DNA of 64,000 nucleotides from Bacteroidales bacterium (lineage in GTDB: Bacteria > Bacteroidota > Bacteroidia > Bacteroidales > UBA932): the NCBI GenBank assembly GCA_017519185.1, contig JAFWSX010000017.1, positions 1 through 64,000 on the forward strand, in the 5' to 3' direction. Within the stretch, counting starts at the first letter, position 1, and every line of letters begins with the position of its first letter. The translations under genes and the position numbers were made by a program. The notes beneath the pieces are model-generated. The model was not told the DNA's origin and did not search any database. It saw only the letters and a program-made list of their open reading frames with translations. Positions 25,801 through 34,790 of the stretch are shown here, piece after piece.

Positions 25801-26536
25801 TGCCAATCCCAACGCCAGCGGCCAAACTCCTGCGGAAGTTGAAGCAGAGCGCAACCTCACCGGTCCGGCATCGCAGAATATGAATCCCGGCGGAACATCA
25901 GTAAGCTCTTACAAGCCGTGGACTATCACTACCGGCTTCTCAGGTACTCCCAACATACTGCCTGCGCTTACACGCGGCGGCTATGTGGAAGAAGCTTTCA
26001 AGATGATAACCTGCACCGACTTCGCATCTTGGCTCTATCCTGTGACCGAAGGAGCCACTTCAGTCTGGGAACGCTGGAATTCCTATGACAACGCTTTCTC
26101 CGACCCTTCATCCAACTCGATGAACTCGTTCAACCATTTCGCACTGGGTGCAGTGGGGCAGTGGATGTATGAGTATCAGCTAGGAATAACTTCGGACCAC
26201 GGCCGCGGCGAGGCCGGCTACCAGCATTTCGTGCTCCAGCCCAATGCCGCAGGCGTATATACTTCGCTGGAAGGCAGCTATGAGTCGAACTACGGAACCA
26301 TCCGCAGCGCGTGGAAGGCCGACAAGGGCCGGATGACGTCATTCAACTGCACCGTTCCTGCCAATACTGCGGCGACCGTCTACCTGCCGGTCAGTGATGC
26401 CGTCACTTCGGCTAACGGATGCGAAGGTGCCGTGTTCAAAGGATTCACTACCCGCAACGGCCGGCGGACTGCAAGCTTCGAAGTCGTTTCCGGCAGCTAC
26501 GAGTTTACGATTGGAAGCACGGTTTCTGTGAAATAA
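22808..26536 (+). CDS. Family 78 glycoside hydrolase, alpha-L-rhamnosidase
   Basis: A 1242-residue exported enzyme (signal MKRISFGIVLLAFFCQTALA). Order of parts: an N-terminal beta-sandwich (VQHSDRPLSVEDRHPVFSW), a LamG-like insertion at about residues 140-345 with a Gly-rich loop (GGGGGFSVGMMGG), a rhamnosidase N-domain (ARLYASAMGVYTLFLNGRRVG), and an (alpha/alpha)6 catalytic barrel. The active-site block is TDCPQRNERMGWTGDAQ with the Asp and Glu of the family, then ATSVWERWNSYD. A C-terminal beta domain closes it. It cleaves terminal alpha-L-rhamnose, which would feed the rhaBAT genes at the other end of the window. A strong terminator follows. Confidence 0.93.
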   Translation: MKRISFGIVLLAFFCQTALAATTIKDFRVQHSDRPLSVEDRHPVFSWRMDSDVRGQKQTAYQLSVVRDSDGSELWNTGKVESAASVDIPYQGVALQAEKSYSVKLTVWDRDGKSYDASTGFETGIMNPRISAWNGADWVGVRQLKLDAASQALFEIESDFRLVKGDVASFILGADDIRLKNSFLNDFGVQSAESYIKVDVDFAKQEIRIFRVGYYKEDKADVPFVTINKATYPQGNIDEVFAAKGKSDVHHIKITVEASNINFSLDGKDVMSNPPRNRGFGGGGGGFSVGMMGGARSSASNFTIGKLGSGGNYPSFPNLNSVGFAAASGSEVVYSDYRILNTGQSDDRVVFDATHGPGYALFEGKPGVTVRCGSITVANAGARETRFWADPSYGAETMLRTEFTLGDKPVKQARLYASAMGVYTLFLNGRRVGEDWFAPGDSQYRETITYQTYDVTGLLKSGRNAMGAELASGWYTGYMTFTMGNYNFFGDYEALLSRLVVTYEDGTKDIFVSNPADWKAFKDGPVRNGSFFQGERYDASKVVEGWTLAGFDDSAWLPAERIEKRDWIDFDIVARYDEVVRLREVLTAGAVMPVHSADGHTYIYNMGVNMVGVPSITIPAGWLKAGDKVTIAYGEQVYPGLKGDKKEYVARFGKKGRDVAGHILFETNRAAMDLDVYIADGSSQVTIQPSATYRGYQYVQVTLPSHVGPLPLENVKGLVLSSSEIPTGRYFATTSDGKTGTLVNQLFKNIQRSQLGNFFTIPTDCPQRNERMGWTGDAQAYTRTGIYNANTQNFYRQWMVALRADQGVGNDREVPGGIGSTVPTYNRTDDPSFATGTTWSAAVCQVPWQMYIQYGDKQIIRENIETMMDWLNGMAFYKTSDEYPYLSSKAAGLADWLALDNRTPSDLVNNAIYIYMMEVTAIMADVIGRDDYAAILRDRHDKAKDDWNRAYVNPVTGKTRGLNGHTVHTQASYATPLNFNCFSDENKAKAEAWLAQLAANPNASGQTPAEVEAERNLTGPASQNMNPGGTSVSSYKPWTITTGFSGTPNILPALTRGGYVEEAFKMITCTDFASWLYPVTEGATSVWERWNSYDNAFSDPSSNSMNSFNHFALGAVGQWMYEYQLGITSDHGRGEAGYQHFVLQPNAAGVYTSLEGSYESNYGTIRSAWKADKGRMTSFNCTVPANTAATVYLPVSDAVTSANGCEGAVFKGFTTRNGRRTASFEVVSGSYEFTIGSTVSVK

Positions 26537-26551
26537 CCCAGATGCCGAAAT

Positions 26552-26583
26552 AAAAAAGGGAGCCCGGAAAGGCTCCCTTTTTT
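26552..26583. terminator. Bidirectional rho-independent terminator
   Basis: A 13-bp perfect stem, AAAAAAGGGAGCC with GGCTCCCTTTTTT, closes a 6-nt loop. T-runs fall on both strands. It lies between the GH78 gene and the convergent CoA-transferase gene and can serve both. Confidence 0.9.
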
Positions 26584-26600
26584 GTATGCGTTCAGGCTGA

Positions 26601-27908
26601 TTATTCGGCGGGAACGAAGTGGTAGTGAGGACCGAAGCGCTCGAAAGCGGCGCGGTCGAGCTCCTCGCGGTGGTCGGGATGCGCGATGCTGATGATGGCT
26701 TTCGCACGCTCCTGGAGGCTCTTACCGTAGAGATCCACTGCACCGTATTCGGTAACCAGCCAGTGCATATGGTTGCGGGTGGTCACTACGCCTGCGCCGG
26801 TGGTGAGGACGGGAGCGATCTTGCTGATGCCCTTGTTGGTCACTGAAGGCATAGCGATGATGGCCTTTCCGCCTTCGCTGAGGCTTGCACCATAGGTGAA
26901 ATCGATCTGGCCGCCCACACCGCTGTAGAACTTGGTGCCGAGGCTGTCAGCGCACACCTGACCGGTGATGTCCACCTGGAGTGCAGAGTTGATGGCGGTG
27001 ACCTTCGGGTTCTTGGCGATGATGTAAGGGTCGTTGGTGTAACCCACATCCATCATTGCAACCATCGGGTTGTCGTCGATGAAGTCATATACTTCCTGGG
27101 AACCCATAAGGAAGGTGGATACCATCTTGCCCTTGTCTATCTTCTTGGCAGCACCGTTGATGACGCCTTTCTCCACGAGAGGAAGCACGCCGTCGGCGAA
27201 CATCTCGGTGTGGATACCGAGGTTTTTGTGGTTGCCGAGCTGTGCGAGTACAGCGTTAGGAATGGCACCGATACCCATCTGCAGGCAGGCGCCGTCCTCG
27301 ATGAGGTTGGCGCAGTTGATACCGATCTTGGTCTCGGTCTCGTTCGGAGCTGTGAAGGTGGCGGGCTCCAGGGGAGTGTTGTCCTCCACGAAGAGGTCGA
27401 TCTTGTCAAGCGGGATGATGGCCTCGCCCCAGCTGCGCGGAACGTGCTTGTTGATGACTGCGATGACGGTCTTCGCGCACTCGATGGCAGCGAGGGTGGC
27501 GTCGACAGATGTTCCCAGTGATACGAAACCGTGCTTGTCGGGAGGGCATACCTGGATCATTGCCACGTCGCAGGGCAGGACGCCGGCCCTGTAGAGCTTC
27601 TGGGTTTCGCTCAGGAAGATGGGAATATAGTCGGCATAACCGGCCTGGACGTTCTTTCGGACGTTGCCGCCTACGAAGAAGGCCTGGTGGAAGAAGATGC
27701 CTTCATACTTCGCGTCAGTGTAGGGAGCGGGTCCCTCAGTGTGAAGGTGGTGGATGAAGACGTTCTTCAGTTCTCCTGCGTCGCCGCGGCGGCAAAGGGC
27801 CTGGATGAGCACCTGGGGTGCGCTTGCTACGCTGCTGAAGTGGATGTGGTCGCCACTCTTGACAACCTTCACGGCTTCATCGGCGCTGATGAATTTGATA
27901 TTTTTCAT
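26601..27908 (-). CDS. Acetyl-CoA hydrolase/transferase-family protein (4-hydroxybutyrate CoA-transferase-like)
   Basis: A 435-residue cytosolic enzyme of family I CoA-transferases. Visible motifs: DHIHFSSVASAPQ at the start, HLHTEGPAPY near residue 55, CPPDKHGFVSLGTSVDAT near 125, GIGAIPNAVLAQLGNHKNLG near 220, and HTEMFADGV immediately after, carrying the catalytic glutamate. The size matches 4-hydroxybutyrate or acetate/butyrate CoA-transferases. It would move CoA between short acids in fermentation. The ATG at 27908 is preferred over an upstream open extension because the TATCTTTG box (27949-27956) lies between them. It is divergent from mazG. Confidence 0.88.
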   Translation of the reverse strand: MKNIKFISADEAVKVVKSGDHIHFSSVASAPQVLIQALCRRGDAGELKNVFIHHLHTEGPAPYTDAKYEGIFFHQAFFVGGNVRKNVQAGYADYIPIFLSETQKLYRAGVLPCDVAMIQVCPPDKHGFVSLGTSVDATLAAIECAKTVIAVINKHVPRSWGEAIIPLDKIDLFVEDNTPLEPATFTAPNETETKIGINCANLIEDGACLQMGIGAIPNAVLAQLGNHKNLGIHTEMFADGVLPLVEKGVINGAAKKIDKGKMVSTFLMGSQEVYDFIDDNPMVAMMDVGYTNDPYIIAKNPKVTAINSALQVDITGQVCADSLGTKFYSGVGGQIDFTYGASLSEGGKAIIAMPSVTNKGISKIAPVLTTGAGVVTTRNHMHWLVTEYGAVDLYGKSLQERAKAIISIAHPDHREELDRAAFERFGPHYHFVPAE

Positions 27909-27948
27909 GTATAGATTGTTGTTGATATAATCTGACAAATGGAACGAA

Positions 27949-27956
27949 CAAAGATA
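27949..27956 (-). promoter_or_regulatory. -7 promoter box for the CoA-transferase gene
   Basis: The minus strand reads TATCTTTG, 41 nt upstream of the ATG at 27908. Confidence 0.6.
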
Positions 27957-27967
27957 TGAAATAATTG

Positions 27968-27975
27968 TAACTTTG
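27968..27975 (+). promoter_or_regulatory. -7 promoter box for mazG-tcdA
   Basis: TAACTTTG fits TAnnTTTG and lies 21 nt before the ATG at 27997, back to back with the minus-strand box. Confidence 0.55.
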
Positions 27976-27996
27976 CCGCAATTAATACATACTAAG

Positions 27997-28800
27997 ATGA
28001 ATAGCCGCGAAGAACAACTTAAAGCTTTCAACCGCCTTCTGGACGTAATGGACGACCTGAGGGAAAAATGCCCCTGGGACCGCAAGCAGACCAACGAGAG
28101 CCTGCGCCCCAACACCATCGAAGAGGTCTATGAACTGAGTGACACCATCCTTCGCGGCGACACGAAGAATATGGCCAAGGAACTGGGCGACGTGCTGCTG
28201 CACGTGGTGTTCTACGCCAAGATAGGTTCCGAGACCGGCGACTTCGACATCGCAGACGTGTGCAACAAACTTTGCGACAAACTCATCTACCGCCATCCCC
28301 ACGTATACGGCGACGTTGCTGCCGAGACTGCAGGTCAGGTGGTGAAGAACTGGGAGCAGCTCAAGCAGACCGAGAAGGACGGCAACAAGACCGTGCTCGG
28401 CGGCGTCCCGGAGACTCTTCCTCCGCTGCTGAAGGCCTACCGTATGCAGGACAAGGCCCGCGCCGTGGGCTTCGACTGGGAGAACAAGGAGGATGTATGG
28501 GACAAGGTGACCGAAGAAATCGCAGAGTTCCGCACGGAACTGATGTTTATGGATGCTGAAGGCGGCGACCGCGAAAAAGCCCAGAACGAGCTCGGCGACC
28601 TGCTCTTCTCTATGGTGAACGCTTCACGACTCTACGACCTCAATCCTGACACCGCACTTGAGACCACCTGCCGCAAATTCCGCAACCGCTTCAACTATGT
28701 CGAGGCAGAGGCGGCCAAGCAGGGCAAGAAGCTCAAGGATATGACCCTCGGCGAAATGGACGAGCTCTGGGAAGAAGCAAAGGCAAAAGGCATCAAATGA
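27997..28800 (+). CDS. mazG: Nucleoside triphosphate pyrophosphohydrolase MazG
   Basis: A 267-residue two-domain MazG. The first domain has CPWDRKQTNESL and EEVYELSDTI with the metal-binding ExxE, then KELGDVLLHVVFYAKI. The second has EEIAEFRTEL and ENELGDLLFSMVNASRL-like motifs (read here as NELGDLLFSMVN). MazG hydrolyses non-canonical and surplus NTPs to NMP and pyrophosphate. I start at the ATG at 27997, after the promoter box. The stop overlaps the tcdA start as ATGA, so the two are coupled. Confidence 0.93.
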   Translation: MNSREEQLKAFNRLLDVMDDLREKCPWDRKQTNESLRPNTIEEVYELSDTILRGDTKNMAKELGDVLLHVVFYAKIGSETGDFDIADVCNKLCDKLIYRHPHVYGDVAAETAGQVVKNWEQLKQTEKDGNKTVLGGVPETLPPLLKAYRMQDKARAVGFDWENKEDVWDKVTEEIAEFRTELMFMDAEGGDREKAQNELGDLLFSMVNASRLYDLNPDTALETTCRKFRNRFNYVEAEAAKQGKKLKDMTLGEMDELWEEAKAKGIK

Positions 28801-29522
28801 GTTTTCCCTGGCAGGAACGGACACTCCTTCTGATGGGTGAGGAAAAGCTTGGCAAGCTTGCCTCGTCCGTCGTGGCCGTGATAGGTCTCGGCGGGGTGGG
28901 AGCCTATGCAGCCGAGATGCTGGCAAGGGCCGGAGTGGGGCGGATGATCCTGCTCGACAGCGACAGCGTGAGCGAAAGCAACAAGAACCGCCAACTGCTC
29001 GCCCTCGACAGCAATATCGGCCGCAAGAAGGTTGAGGTGATGGCGGAGCGGCTGAAGGACATCAATCCTGCGCTGGAACTTACCCTGATCGACGAGTATC
29101 TCACATCCGACAATGTTGCGGACCTGCTCGGTCCCTTCAAACTGGATTATCTGGTGGACGCCATCGACACGCTTTCCCCGAAGCTTTCGTTGATCAAATA
29201 CTGCGTGGATACCGGCATTCCCCACGTGACCTCGATGGGTTCGGGCGCCATGTATGACGCCACCAAGGTCCGTCTGGCAGACCTCAGCAAGTCCCGCAAC
29301 TGTCCGCTGGCCTTCATAGTCCGCAAGAAGCTCCGCAAGATGGGCATCGAAAAAGGATTCCCGGTGGTCTATTCCGAAGAACTTCCGGACAATGATGCCA
29401 TCGTCGAGACGAAGGGTGAGACCAACAAGAAGTCCCAGGTCGGCACCATTTCCTATCTGCCCGCGGTGTTCGGCTGCGTCTGCGCCCAGGCCGCCATCGC
29501 CCATATCATAGATATGGATTAG
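28797..29522 (+). CDS. tcdA: tRNA threonylcarbamoyladenosine dehydratase
   Basis: A 241-residue ThiF/E1-like enzyme. The ATP-binding loop GLGGVGAYAAEMLARAGVG is at about residues 25-43, followed by the Asp of LLDSDSVSESNKNRQ and the Arg/Gln that bind ATP. DAIDTLSPKLSLI and SMGSGAMYD are typical of TcdA/CsdL. The enzyme cyclises t6A37 in tRNAs reading ANN codons. The 4-bp overlap with mazG indicates one transcript. Confidence 0.93.
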   Translation: MSFPWQERTLLLMGEEKLGKLASSVVAVIGLGGVGAYAAEMLARAGVGRMILLDSDSVSESNKNRQLLALDSNIGRKKVEVMAERLKDINPALELTLIDEYLTSDNVADLLGPFKLDYLVDAIDTLSPKLSLIKYCVDTGIPHVTSMGSGAMYDATKVRLADLSKSRNCPLAFIVRKKLRKMGIEKGFPVVYSEELPDNDAIVETKGETNKKSQVGTISYLPAVFGCVCAQAAIAHIIDMD

Positions 29523-29542
29523 CATAATAGCGAGATTTTGCG

Positions 29543-29550
29543 TATCTTTG
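29543..29550 (+). promoter_or_regulatory. -7 promoter box of the prfA-uvrB-rel-uvrA operon
   Basis: TATCTTTG lies 18 nt before the ATG at 29569 and 20 nt after the tcdA stop. Confidence 0.65.
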
Positions 29551-29568
29551 CACGCTAATCCCGATTAC

Positions 29569-30654
29569 ATGGCAGAAAACACTTTACTTTCGAAACTGGC
29601 CGATCTCGAGGCCAAATATCAATCTTTGGAGGAACAGATTTCAAGCCCCGAAGTGATAGCTGACATGAAGAAGTTCGTGCAGCTCAACAAGGAATACAAG
29701 GAGCTCGAGCCCATCGTAGCGGCAGGAAAGCAATATTCCAAGATGGTGGAAGACCTGCAGGCTGCGAAGGACATCCTTATGAACGAGAAAGACGAGGAGC
29801 TGAAAGAGATGGCCCGCGAAGAGGTCAGCAACATTGAGCCTAAACTTCCCGAGATGGAAGAGCAGATCAAGGTGCTGCTCATCCCGGCAGACCCTCAGGA
29901 TTCCAAGGATGCCATCATCGAGATCCGCGGCGGCACCGGCGGCGACGAGGCTGCCATCTTTGCGGGAGACCTTTTCCGTATGTACAGCAAGTTCTGCGAG
30001 AAGAAGGGATGGAAGATCGAGGTCAACAGCCAGTCAGAAGGCGCGATGGGCGGCTTCAAGGAGATTGTGGCCAAGATATCCGGCGACAAGGTCTACGGCA
30101 CGATGAAATACGAGAGCGGCGTGCACCGCGTGCAGCGCGTGCCCCAGACCGAGACCCAGGGCCGCGTGCATACTTCTGCCGCTTCTGTGGTAGTGCTTCC
30201 GGAAGCCGACGAATTCGACATAGAACTCAATATGAGTGATATCCGCAAGGATACATTCTGCTCATCAGGTCCCGGCGGACAGGGCGTGAACACCACATAT
30301 TCCGCCATCCGTCTGACCCATATCCCCACCGGTATCGTGGTCCAGTGCCAGGACGAGCGTTCACAGCTCAAGAACCTCGACAAGGCAATGGCCGAGCTGC
30401 GTACCCGCCTCTACAACCTCGAATATGAGAAATATCTCAATGAGATATCCTCTACCCGTAAGACTATGGTCTCTACAGGAGACCGCTCCGCAAAGATCAG
30501 AACGTACAACTATCCCCAGTCCCGCGTGACAGACCATCGCATAGGCTACACTATGTACAATCTTCCTGTGTTCATGGATGGAGATATCCAGGAGCTGATA
30601 GACCAGCTGCAGATTGCCGAGAATGCAGAAAGACTGAAGGCTGCGGGCGAATAA
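29569..30654 (+). CDS. prfA: Peptide chain release factor 1
   Basis: A 361-residue class I release factor. The catalytic GGQ is in SSGPGGQGVNTTYSAIRLTH near residue 230. The stop-codon reading region has the RF1-type PQTETQGRVHTSAA. The N-terminal coiled domain and the PCRF segment (EIRGGTGGDEAAIFAGDLFRMY) are complete. RF1 reads UAA and UAG. The ATG at 29569 is chosen because an earlier in-frame ATG (29548) overlaps the promoter box. uvrB follows after 12 nt. Confidence 0.97.
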   Translation: MAENTLLSKLADLEAKYQSLEEQISSPEVIADMKKFVQLNKEYKELEPIVAAGKQYSKMVEDLQAAKDILMNEKDEELKEMAREEVSNIEPKLPEMEEQIKVLLIPADPQDSKDAIIEIRGGTGGDEAAIFAGDLFRMYSKFCEKKGWKIEVNSQSEGAMGGFKEIVAKISGDKVYGTMKYESGVHRVQRVPQTETQGRVHTSAASVVVLPEADEFDIELNMSDIRKDTFCSSGPGGQGVNTTYSAIRLTHIPTGIVVQCQDERSQLKNLDKAMAELRTRLYNLEYEKYLNEISSTRKTMVSTGDRSAKIRTYNYPQSRVTDHRIGYTMYNLPVFMDGDIQELIDQLQIAENAERLKAAGE

Positions 30655-30666
30655 GCCTCCGCAGTA

Positions 30667-32670
30667 ATGCAGTTCAAGATACAATCGCCCTACAAGCCCA
30701 CCGGCGACCAGCCGGAGGCCATCGAGCAGATATGCAGTGCATTCCGCTCCGGGGTGGATTGCGCCACACTGCTGGGAGTTACGGGTTCAGGCAAGACCTT
30801 CACTATGGCCAACGTGATAGAGCAGCTGCAGAGGCCGGCCCTGATCCTGAGCCACAACAAGACCCTGGCGGCCCAGCTCTACGGCGAGTTCAAGTCGTTC
30901 TTCCCCGACAACGCCGTGGAGTATTTCGTCAGCTACTATGACTACTACCAGCCCGAGGCTTACATACCGACCACGGACACCTACATCGAGAAGGACCTCA
31001 GCATAAACGAAGAGATCGACAAGCTCCGTCTGAGGGCTGCCTCGGCACTGCTGTCCGGCCGCCGCGACGTGGTGGTGATATCTTCGGTTTCCTGCCTCTA
31101 CGGCATCGGCAATCCCGACGACTTCCACGACAGCACCGTGGTGGTGTCTCGAGGCCAGAAGATCAGCCGCAACAAGTTCCTGTACTCTCTGGTGGACGCC
31201 CTCTACAGCCGCAACGAGGCTGAGTTCAAGAGGGGGACGTTCCGCGTGAAGGGTGACAGCGTCGACATATTCCTTGCCTACGGCGACCTTGCGTGCAGGG
31301 TGGTGTTCTTCGGCGACGAGATAGAGTCGGTGGAGCTCATCGACCCCATCAGCGGAGCGACCGTGGAGTTCCTCAACGAGATCACGATATACCCTGCCAA
31401 CAACTTCGTCACTACGAAGGAAAGGACCAGGGAGGCCATAAACGAGATCCAGGACGATATGATGGAGAGGGTGTCGTATTTCAACGAGATCGGCCGCAGC
31501 CTTGAGGCGAAGAGGCTGAAGCAGCGTGTGGAATATGACATCGAGATGATCAAGGAGATAGGCTACTGCCCGGGAATAGAGAACTATTCGCGCTATTTCG
31601 ACCGTCGCAAGCCGGGACAGAGGCCGTTCTGCCTGATTGACTACTTCCCCGATGATTTCATAACCTTCATCGACGAGAGCCACGTGACCATCCCCCAGGT
31701 GCGCGCGATGTACGGCGGAGACCGCGCCCGCAAGGAAACATTGATAGAATACGGATTCCGGCTTCCGGCGGCTGCGGACAACCGTCCCCTGAAGTTCGAC
31801 GAGTTCGAGAACATACTCGGCCAGAAACTCTATGTGAGCGCCACTCCCGGCGACTACGAGCTCCAGCAGAGCGAAGGCCTCGTGGTTGAGCAGGTGGTGC
31901 GTCCAACCGGCCTGTTGGACCCTCCGATAGAGGTGCGCCCCACCAAGAACCAGATAGACGACCTGCTCGAGGAAATAGAGATCCGCAGCGAAAAGGACGA
32001 GAGGGTGCTTGTGACCACTCTCACCAAACGCATGGCGGAGGAACTGGAGAAGTACCTGACCAGGATGGATGTGCGCAGCCGCTACATCCATTCCGACGTG
32101 GACACCCTCGAAAGGGTGGAGATAATAGAAGACTTCAAGGCCGGCCGTTTCGACGTGCTGGTGGGTGTGAACCTGCTCCGCGAAGGCCTTGACCTTCCGA
32201 CCGTCTCGCTGGTTGCGATACTCGATGCCGACAAGGAAGGCTTCCTGCGCAGCGAGCGTTCGCTCACACAGACTGCCGGCCGTGCCGCGAGAAACATCAA
32301 CGGTATGGTGATAATGTATGCCGACACCGTCACCGAATCGATGCAGCGCACCATCGACGAGACCAACCGCCGCCGTGCGAAGCAGCAGCGATACAACGAA
32401 GAGCACGGCATCACGCCGCATCAGGTGGGTATCAAGGCATACAATGCGCTGGTGCGCACAGATTCTTACCAGAAAGAGGATATCGTACAAAAGCAGGCAA
32501 GATATTTGGAGGAAGATCCCGTCGTCAGCAAGATGGACTCAGCCCAGCTGAAAGCTGCCATCGCCGCTGCGAAGAAGAGGATGGAAGATGCAGCCGCGCA
32601 GCTTGATTTCCTTGCCGCAGCCCAGGCCCGCGACGAAATGAATGCACTCAAACTTTTGCTGGAGAAATGA
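30667..32670 (+). CDS. uvrB: Excinuclease ABC subunit B
   Basis: A 667-residue UvrB helicase-like protein. Walker A GVTGSGKT is near residue 40. The beta-hairpin that inserts into DNA is the Tyr-rich YYDYYQPEAYIP near residues 93-104. DESHV is helicase motif II, and motif VI is QTAGRAARN. The C-terminal UVR motif (KAAIAAAKKRMEDAAAQLDF) for UvrC contact is intact. Length is normal. The stop overlaps the rel start as ATGA. Confidence 0.97.
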   Translation: MQFKIQSPYKPTGDQPEAIEQICSAFRSGVDCATLLGVTGSGKTFTMANVIEQLQRPALILSHNKTLAAQLYGEFKSFFPDNAVEYFVSYYDYYQPEAYIPTTDTYIEKDLSINEEIDKLRLRAASALLSGRRDVVVISSVSCLYGIGNPDDFHDSTVVVSRGQKISRNKFLYSLVDALYSRNEAEFKRGTFRVKGDSVDIFLAYGDLACRVVFFGDEIESVELIDPISGATVEFLNEITIYPANNFVTTKERTREAINEIQDDMMERVSYFNEIGRSLEAKRLKQRVEYDIEMIKEIGYCPGIENYSRYFDRRKPGQRPFCLIDYFPDDFITFIDESHVTIPQVRAMYGGDRARKETLIEYGFRLPAAADNRPLKFDEFENILGQKLYVSATPGDYELQQSEGLVVEQVVRPTGLLDPPIEVRPTKNQIDDLLEEIEIRSEKDERVLVTTLTKRMAEELEKYLTRMDVRSRYIHSDVDTLERVEIIEDFKAGRFDVLVGVNLLREGLDLPTVSLVAILDADKEGFLRSERSLTQTAGRAARNINGMVIMYADTVTESMQRTIDETNRRRAKQQRYNEEHGITPHQVGIKAYNALVRTDSYQKEDIVQKQARYLEEDPVVSKMDSAQLKAAIAAAKKRMEDAAAQLDFLAAAQARDEMNALKLLLEK

Positions 32671-34790
32671 CACAGGACACCATTGGGAGGATATGCGCTT
32701 ACTACAGCGAGAGCGAGGCAGCGATGATACGCTCCGCGTATGACCTCGCGTGCACTACGCTCGAGGGCAAGGCGCGCAGCAACAACCATCCCTTCATAGA
32801 GCATCCGCTGGCAGTTGCCGAGATAGTCGCCAAGGAACTCGGGCTCGGCGCCGATGCGGTTTCGGCAGTGTTCCTCCACGAAGCCACCCGTCTGGACAAT
32901 GCCATTCTCGACACCGTGAAGGGCTCTTTCGACAAGGCAGTCATCGACATGGCTGTCAGCCTCAACAAGATTTCCGAGATCAAGCCCAAGGACACCCGCC
33001 TCGAGGCGGACCGTTACCGCAAGCTGATCGCATCATATTCCAGCGACCCCAAGGTTTTCCTCATCAAACTTGCCGACAGGCTCGAGATAATGCGCAACCT
33101 GAGCATCCTGCCCAAGTCGGACCAGGCCCGCAAGAACGCCGAGACCATCCTGCTCTATGTGCCGCTGGCCCACCAGACAGGGGTCTACAATGTCAAGAGC
33201 GAGCTTGAGGATCTCTGGCTGAAATATGCCGATCCTGTGCAGTACCGCGCCATCTCCAACCAGCTCAAGGCGGGAGAGAAGGAGTGCGAGGCCCTCGTCA
33301 GGGAATTTGTAAGGCCCCTCGAGGACAAGCTCAGGCAGAAAGGCATCAAATATACCCTCAAGGCACGCACAAAGAGCGCCTATTCCATCTGGCGCAAGAT
33401 GCAGGCTCAGGATATCCCGTTCAGCAAGGTATATGACGTCTTTGCCATAAGGTTCATCATCGATGCGCCCCTGGACAAGGAGAAGGACCTCTGCTGGGAG
33501 GTTTATTCACTTGTGACCGAAGAATACGAACCGGACACCAACCGTCTCCGTGACTGGATTACGGTGCCAAAGCCCAACGGCTACCAGTCTCTCCAGATAA
33601 CGGTAAAGAATGCTCGCGGCCAGTTCCTCGAAGTGCAGATCCGCACTGAAAGGATGGACTACGAGGCTGAGCTCGGCAGTGCGGCGCACTGGTCATACAA
33701 AGGCGTCAAGAAGGAGGAGAGCCTGAGGCACTGGCTGGATATGGTTCACGGCCTCATAAGCGGCAACGCCCAGGAAAGTTACGAGCAGGTGGATTCCGTC
33801 ATCAACCAGGATGTCTTCGTCTTTACTCCCAACGGTGAGCTGAGGCAGTTGAGAGCAGGGGCTACTGTGCTTGACTTTGCTTTCGACATCCATTCCAACA
33901 TAGGTCTCAAGTGCGCCGGAGCGAAGATCGGCAGTAAGATGGTCTCCATAAAGGAGAAACTGAAGACCGGCGATGTGGTGGAGATCCTCACCAACAAGAA
34001 CCAGAAACCGAGTGCCGGCTGGCTGGATTTTGTGGTGACATCGAAAGCCCGTACCAAGATCAAGCAGCGTCTCAAGGAAGAGGAGAACAAGATGGCCCGC
34101 GAGGGCAAGCAGTTGCTGGAGCGCAGGCTGAAGAACTGGAAGCTCGAACTGCCTGACGACGACCTTACATATCTCGTCAAGAAATACAAGTTCCGCACTG
34201 CCAACGAGTTGTTCTCCGCCCTCGGGTCGGGAACCCTGGACGTGGCGGACATTAAGACATACCTGCTGGACAAGGCTTCCCACGTCCAGGAGACGGTGGA
34301 AAGCCACGTGACTCACGCCCTGCGCAAGACCGATTCTTCGGACTATCTCGTGATCGGCGACAACAGCAAGCTCAAGAACGTGGACTACAAGATGGCGCGC
34401 TGCTGCAACCCTGTCTACGGTGACGAGGTCTTCGGTTTCGTGACCATCAGCGACGGCATCAAGATCCACCGTATGTCGTGCCCCAACGCCTCAAGGCTGC
34501 TGACACTGTACCCGCACCGTGTGCAGAAGGTCCGCTGGAAGGATGATGCGAGCACCAACAGCTTCCAGACAACCCTGCGCTGCCTGGTAGAGTCTGATGC
34601 CGCGGTGAATGAAGTGATTTCGACAATAAGTATGTTCAAGGCTTCGATCCGCGCCTTCTATGTGAAGGATGCGCGCAACGGCGAGAAGGAAGTCACTGCG
34701 ACCATCTTCGTGCCAGGCAACCTTGAACTCGACAAGATAATGGCATCTCTCAAGAAACTGAGAGATCTGAGACAGGTGACAAGATTGTAG
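32667..34790 (+). CDS. RelA/SpoT-family (p)ppGpp synthetase with degenerate hydrolase domain
   Basis: A 707-residue long Rel protein: HD region (residues 20-160), synthetase (220-360), TGS (380-440), helical/zinc-finger region with CCNP near 565, and C-terminal ACT. The synthetase block is intact ([51 protein letters not shown]). The hydrolase site is not: where bifunctional enzymes have HDxxED, this reads HEATRLD, so the HD aspartate is Glu and the ED pair is lost. It is likely a synthetase-only, RelA-type enzyme, with the hydrolase encoded elsewhere. It starts by 4-bp overlap with uvrB and ends next to uvrA. Confidence 0.9.
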   Translation: MTQDTIGRICAYYSESEAAMIRSAYDLACTTLEGKARSNNHPFIEHPLAVAEIVAKELGLGADAVSAVFLHEATRLDNAILDTVKGSFDKAVIDMAVSLNKISEIKPKDTRLEADRYRKLIASYSSDPKVFLIKLADRLEIMRNLSILPKSDQARKNAETILLYVPLAHQTGVYNVKSELEDLWLKYADPVQYRAISNQLKAGEKECEALVREFVRPLEDKLRQKGIKYTLKARTKSAYSIWRKMQAQDIPFSKVYDVFAIRFIIDAPLDKEKDLCWEVYSLVTEEYEPDTNRLRDWITVPKPNGYQSLQITVKNARGQFLEVQIRTERMDYEAELGSAAHWSYKGVKKEESLRHWLDMVHGLISGNAQESYEQVDSVINQDVFVFTPNGELRQLRAGATVLDFAFDIHSNIGLKCAGAKIGSKMVSIKEKLKTGDVVEILTNKNQKPSAGWLDFVVTSKARTKIKQRLKEEENKMAREGKQLLERRLKNWKLELPDDDLTYLVKKYKFRTANELFSALGSGTLDVADIKTYLLDKASHVQETVESHVTHALRKTDSSDYLVIGDNSKLKNVDYKMARCCNPVYGDEVFGFVTISDGIKIHRMSCPNASRLLTLYPHRVQKVRWKDDASTNSFQTTLRCLVESDAAVNEVISTISMFKASIRAFYVKDARNGEKEVTATIFVPGNLELDKIMASLKKLRDLRQVTRL

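Noticed and set aside
30787..32490. Long minus-strand open frame (567 codons) opposite uvrB
   Set aside because: It is the antisense shadow of an unmistakable uvrB; it has no domain, and its His/Val-rich composition is typical of frames opposite GC-rich genes.
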